From positions 1 through 64,000 of the forward strand of contig NZ_AUDK01000010.1 in NCBI RefSeq assembly GCF_000425425.1: DNA of 64,000 nucleotides, given 5' to 3'. Of the stretch, positions 60,754 to 64,000 are shown piece after piece; positions within the stretch are counted from its first letter, which is position 1, and every line of letters starts with the position of its first letter. The notes below the pieces were generated by a model, which was not told the DNA's origin, searched no databases, and worked only from the letters and a program-made list of their open reading frames with translations. The position numbers and the translations under genes were made by a program. Origin of the DNA: Flavobacterium daejeonense DSM 17708 (GTDB lineage: Bacteria; Bacteroidota; Bacteroidia; Flavobacteriales; Flavobacteriaceae).

Positions 60754-63222
60754 TTAATTAATCAATTTGATTGGAAATTGAAATTTAAATTCTACCGGAT
60801 AGAGTGGATCATCATTTAAAGTTAATACCCAATCCGGATTATCAAAATAAGAGGATATTCTGTGTATATCATAGCCTCCTAAACCACTACCAGCGCTTTT
60901 ATCTGCTGTGGAGTATTTAGCAATAAACTTTTCCCTGTCAAAATTTTTAGGAAAAGGCTTTCCGTTGTTTTTAATTTCAACAACAAGAAAATCATCTACT
61001 TCGGTTAGCTCAATAACCATTTCATTTCCCACTTCTTTTTTTCCAAAAGCATACTTATTTGCATTTGTTAAAAGATTATCGAGTAAAGTTTTCAATAGCG
61101 TTTTGTTTGCTAAGATTCCTCTCTCTTTTGTGTTTTCACTCTTCAGAAGTAACTTTTTAATCTTAAAGTTAAATCCATTACTCGATAACTCGTTGATAAC
61201 ACTGTTAATGTCTGAAAGCGAAATAAGTTGCTTTTCATATGCTGATAAAACAAGGCCATTTTCACCTTTTTCTAAAACTTCGGTAATAAAATTAACATCT
61301 CGTTTGATTTCTTTTAGAACTGAAACCATGTCCACCTCATAAAATTCAACAAAAGCCTTATTCATCTCTTCAAAGCTAGACTGATTTCTACTTATAAAAT
61401 CCAACAAATTATCAGACCAATCTAAAATGTTTTGTCTAGGTCTTCCTAGTGTATGTTTCAGGGAAGCAAATTCATTAAAATCTTTAATTGCCTTGCCGTG
61501 AACTAGTTCATTTCTTTCTTCTTGAAGAACTTTAATCTTATTTGCTAATTCATAAATACCTTGGATTTTCGCCTTTTGTTCTTCTAATGAGGGTAGTTTA
61601 ATTACCACCTCTAATAAATCACTTTGGCGAATAAAAGGTATTGTGGAACCTAACCGGTATGAATCTAATTGCTTTTTAACATATTCTGACTGAAGTTCGT
61701 TGATTAAATATGTAATATTTACTTGATCAACTTTTGACTCTTTAAGTTTAGCCGAAAATATATCCTGGTTTTTGAAAATTGAATTACCCTTAAATTCAAA
61801 AAATGTTGGTTTTAATGTTTTCCAACGTAAAGCTAACAATAGACAAGATTCATCTATTTGATAGATATTATGTCTATTTAAATTTGTCTCTTCAACATTT
61901 TCAAAATCCAATAAAAAATCTACATTATCAGCTTTTAAGTCACGAATGCGGATTAACTTACCAACTTCAGGCAAATTACTTCTTTGTCCTTTAAAAGGTT
62001 TTATAATATCACCCAGTTTAACCCCTTCATAATTTTCTTGAAAATAGCGTGAAACACTCAAGTTATAATCGTTGTGACGAATTTGATCATTGTCAATAAT
62101 TCGAATGACATTGTCATCAACTATTTTATCCTGAATAAAAGTAATTAACTTATTATCATCTAATATTTTTTGTCTGGCGTTGAAATTTGATACAAATCTT
62201 GTTGCATCAACGAATTTAACTTTACCAGATTGTGCTTTCGACTTGTTAATCACTAGAATTGCTAACGGAATGCCCGTGTTTAATAGCAGGCCTGCAGGTA
62301 ATGAAATAATAGTATCAATTAAATCATTCTTAATTAGAAACTCTCTTAATCGCTGCTCCCGACCACCTCTAAACAAGAATCCTTGTGGTAGAAGTGCAAT
62401 CAATTTACCCTCTTGTTTTAAGGACTGCTCCCCTTTTTCTATTAAGAAATGTTCAATGGTTCTATACTGAGGAGCAATATCTTTATAACGATTATCGAGT
62501 CGAATACCAAAAGGAGGAGTGGAAATAATCAAATCATACTTTTCAGAACTGTTAGGCCAGTTTAAAATGGAATCTTCACAAAGATATGCTGAATTCACAG
62601 GCTTACTGTACGCCATGAGTCTTAACGCTCCTAATGCCCAAGTTTTTTGACTAAGTTCTTGACTAAAGTAGTTTTGAGATTGGCGAAGATTGATAGCGAA
62701 GGAAGCTAGTCCTGCAAAAGGATTGTACACTTTTGCATCCAGATTTAAATCAGACAGACCAATCATTAAGCGAGTTAACTCCACAGGTTGAATAAATTCG
62801 CCGGCATAACGCCCATGAGTATGAGCAATCCTGTAAATTACATCATCGACTACGCTCGGGAAATGTTCCGCAAGCATTTCTTCTTCAATTTGAAAAAGAT
62901 GGAAAGAAAGATAATTGAGCGGTTGGCTAAATAGCTTGGATAAAGAATCTGTAAATATGTCTATAATTGACAAGTACGTCTCCTGATTCTCCTTATTTAA
63001 TTTTGATATTATAACCTGCTTTTTTAGAGCTTCAATATCTAGCCCATTTGTAAAAGATCTTTCATCAATTACACTGTCTTTGTATAATGAAACTAATAAG
63101 AGGACAATTTGTACGGAATTATCTAAATTATTTAATTTAGGATTCGTTCTAAACGCATCAAAAATTCCTATGATTTTAAATGATAATACATCTACAGGAT
63201 TTTTATATACTATTTCCGGCAT
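60754..63222 (-). CDS. Type I-like methyltransferase fused to specificity domain and histidine-kinase core
   Basis: 822 residues in three parts. Residues about 110-380 are an N6-methyltransferase-like domain. Its motif I is altered (NPFAGLASF, 167-175), and at motif IV STPPF (234-238) Thr replaces the usual Asn/Asp/Ser. Residues about 390-575 resemble an HsdS target-recognition domain ending in EVVIKLPSLEEQKAKIQ. Residues about 584-822 look like a histidine-kinase core: H590 in SLKHTLGRPRQNI, N-box NLLTNANKYAF (N716/N720), G1-like EIKNNGKPF and G2 GSGLGGYDI (778-783). The next gene encodes a receiver protein. It could sense DNA state and signal by phosphotransfer. This is inference from motifs. 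Confidence 0.75.
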   Translation of the reverse strand: MPEIVYKNPVDVLSFKIIGIFDAFRTNPKLNNLDNSVQIVLLLVSLYKDSVIDERSFTNGLDIEALKKQVIISKLNKENQETYLSIIDIFTDSLSKLFSQPLNYLSFHLFQIEEEMLAEHFPSVVDDVIYRIAHTHGRYAGEFIQPVELTRLMIGLSDLNLDAKVYNPFAGLASFAINLRQSQNYFSQELSQKTWALGALRLMAYSKPVNSAYLCEDSILNWPNSSEKYDLIISTPPFGIRLDNRYKDIAPQYRTIEHFLIEKGEQSLKQEGKLIALLPQGFLFRGGREQRLREFLIKNDLIDTIISLPAGLLLNTGIPLAILVINKSKAQSGKVKFVDATRFVSNFNARQKILDDNKLITFIQDKIVDDNVIRIIDNDQIRHNDYNLSVSRYFQENYEGVKLGDIIKPFKGQRSNLPEVGKLIRIRDLKADNVDFLLDFENVEETNLNRHNIYQIDESCLLLALRWKTLKPTFFEFKGNSIFKNQDIFSAKLKESKVDQVNITYLINELQSEYVKKQLDSYRLGSTIPFIRQSDLLEVVIKLPSLEEQKAKIQGIYELANKIKVLQEERNELVHGKAIKDFNEFASLKHTLGRPRQNILDWSDNLLDFISRNQSSFEEMNKAFVEFYEVDMVSVLKEIKRDVNFITEVLEKGENGLVLSAYEKQLISLSDINSVINELSSNGFNFKIKKLLLKSENTKERGILANKTLLKTLLDNLLTNANKYAFGKKEVGNEMVIELTEVDDFLVVEIKNNGKPFPKNFDREKFIAKYSTADKSAGSGLGGYDIHRISSYFDNPDWVLTLNDDPLYPVEFKFQFPIKLIN

Positions 63223-63282
63223 GAAAATTTGTTTAATTAATTACTATGCAAATATATTTTTAATTTGTGCGCTATATCTGCA

Positions 63283-64000
63283 CTAATAATTATTTTTCAT
63301 TTTTTCAATTCTACTTCTCATTTTTTCCACAAAAGAAACAGGTTCTAAAACTTGTAAATTTTCACCATAGGATAGTAATAGCGATTCTAATTCATAATTT
63401 GGAATTACTTTTATTATTATTCTGTTTATGTTGTCTTCAAACTTATAGGCTTGTGATGGATGTATCGGTTTTGTCTTTATGTAAGGGACTAAAGTTTCAG
63501 CGATTTTAATTTTTATGGTTTCTATAGAAGCATCTTGAATGGTTACACCTATAACATCATCAAAATAGTCATTAAAATTAACGATACAGTCTTCATAAAG
63601 TTTGTCGGTTTCTTTAATGGAAACTATTCGGTCTAATGCTATGTTGGTTAGGGTTTCAAAGTTGGAAGATTTACCAAATAAAAACCAACGTTTGTTGTAT
63701 TGCTTCAGATGATAAGGGCTTAACTCATAAGTAATAGAGTTTTCATTTTTAAACGTTTTGTATTCAATTGAAACTACTTTTTTGTAAATGATTGCATTGT
63801 AAAGTTCCGAAATAAAGGGTTTACCTTCTAAGTACTCGTTTTCTTCAAAACTCATTACTTTCTCTGAGTTTTTATTTAATTTGAACTCGGCATCTAATCG
63901 TGTTTCTAATTCATCAATCCAATCATACTGGGGCATCCCTTTGAATCGACTCAAAGTGAGTAAAGCTTCTTTTAGCTGAATCGCTTCGGTTTCATTTAAT
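63283..64000 (-). CDS. WYL-domain transcriptional regulator (runs off right edge)
   Basis: At least 239 codons, open to the right edge, so the N-terminal helix-turn-helix is outside the window. Visible are ETEAIQLKEALLTLSRFKGM, the WYL core (YELSPYHLKQYNKRWFLFGK, LTNIALDRIVSIKET) and a WCX-like C terminus (LLLSYGENLQVLEPVSFVEK). WYL regulators (CapW/BrxR-like) often control phage-defence operons and sense nucleic-acid ligands. It is encoded 60 bp upstream of the methyltransferase-kinase gene on the same strand, so it is a probable regulator of the whole defence operon. Confidence 0.82.
   Translation of the reverse strand, partial: LNETEAIQLKEALLTLSRFKGMPQYDWIDELETRLDAEFKLNKNSEKVMSFEENEYLEGKPFISELYNAIIYKKVVSIEYKTFKNENSITYELSPYHLKQYNKRWFLFGKSSNFETLTNIALDRIVSIKETDKLYEDCIVNFNDYFDDVIGVTIQDASIETIKIKIAETLVPYIKTKPIHPSQAYKFEDNINRIIIKVIPNYELESLLLSYGENLQVLEPVSFVEKMRSRIEKMKNNY

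Overview
The window looks like a piece of a Flavobacterium-type genome (Bacteroidota, Flavobacteriaceae). The DNA is strongly AT-rich, Shine-Dalgarno sequences are essentially absent, and one clear TAnnTTTG promoter element is visible. The gene families are also typical: RteC, the MobA/MobB/coupling-protein set, NUDIX-type sugar regulators, a TonB-dependent receptor, a histone-H1-like protein and RteC-style conjugation modules.

Layout. (1) Positions 1-2,330 are a mobile-element edge. They hold the start of an IS5-type transposase, an AraC-type regulator gene cut by that insertion, a tyrosine integrase, and a putative attachment region: a tRNA-3'-end-like core with a hairpin beside it and repeated GGGTAAC words on both sides. 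(2) Positions 2,746-31,459 are a glycan-utilisation region. It has a sulfatase with its formylglycine-generating enzyme, two degenerate NUDIX/winged-helix regulators, and an esterase-GH2-GH3-GH43 run. A TonB-dependent receptor with a small secreted protein, a second GH3 with an SDR, and a sugar symporter follow. The region ends with a tight four-gene cluster (TIM-barrel protein, nucleoside-permease-like MFS, Gfo/Idh/MocA oxidoreductase, sugar isomerase/epimerase) that fits oxidised (3-keto) sugar metabolism. (3) Positions 32,060-47,910 are the core of an integrative conjugative element: rteC, an excisionase-like HTH gene, a DUF3945 protein, topB, a small H1-like gene, the coupling protein, mobB, mobA, a hairpin-rich oriT candidate, and parA/traB/traD. 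A two-gene Hachiman system (hamA-hamB) sits between mobA and mobB. A second, truncated copy of the mobB start is left beside mobA. (4) Positions 48,003-64,000 are a defence island, all on the minus strand. In transcription order it holds a WYL regulator, a methyltransferase/specificity-domain/histidine-kinase-like fusion, a receiver/cold-shock-like protein, HsdM, a spacer packed with degenerate tRNA-like pieces, HsdS, a coiled-coil membrane protein, an AlbA_2/Schlafen-type protein, HsdR, and finally a CBASS pair (CD-NTase and a two-TM STING-like effector).

How the genes fit together. In the sugar region, secreted hydrolases and the sulfatase should trim a sulfated or branched plant/algal glycan. 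The products would enter through the TonB receptor and the two MFS carriers. Two near-palindromic 23-bp sites shared by the esterase and TonB operons suggest one regulator, possibly one of the NUDIX proteins. In the conjugative core, the rteC-to-traD genes give DNA processing and coupling, but the mating-pore genes (traE onward) are not in this window. The defence cargo combines nucleolytic (Hachiman, type I R-M) and abortive (CBASS-STING) immunity. The candidate for an undescribed system is the histidine-kinase-like module fused to a divergent type I methyltransferase, with a receiver protein encoded 2 nt downstream. Together they look like a two-component switch embedded in a restriction-modification operon.

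Limits: all family assignments come from reading motifs by eye. No database search or structure prediction was run.
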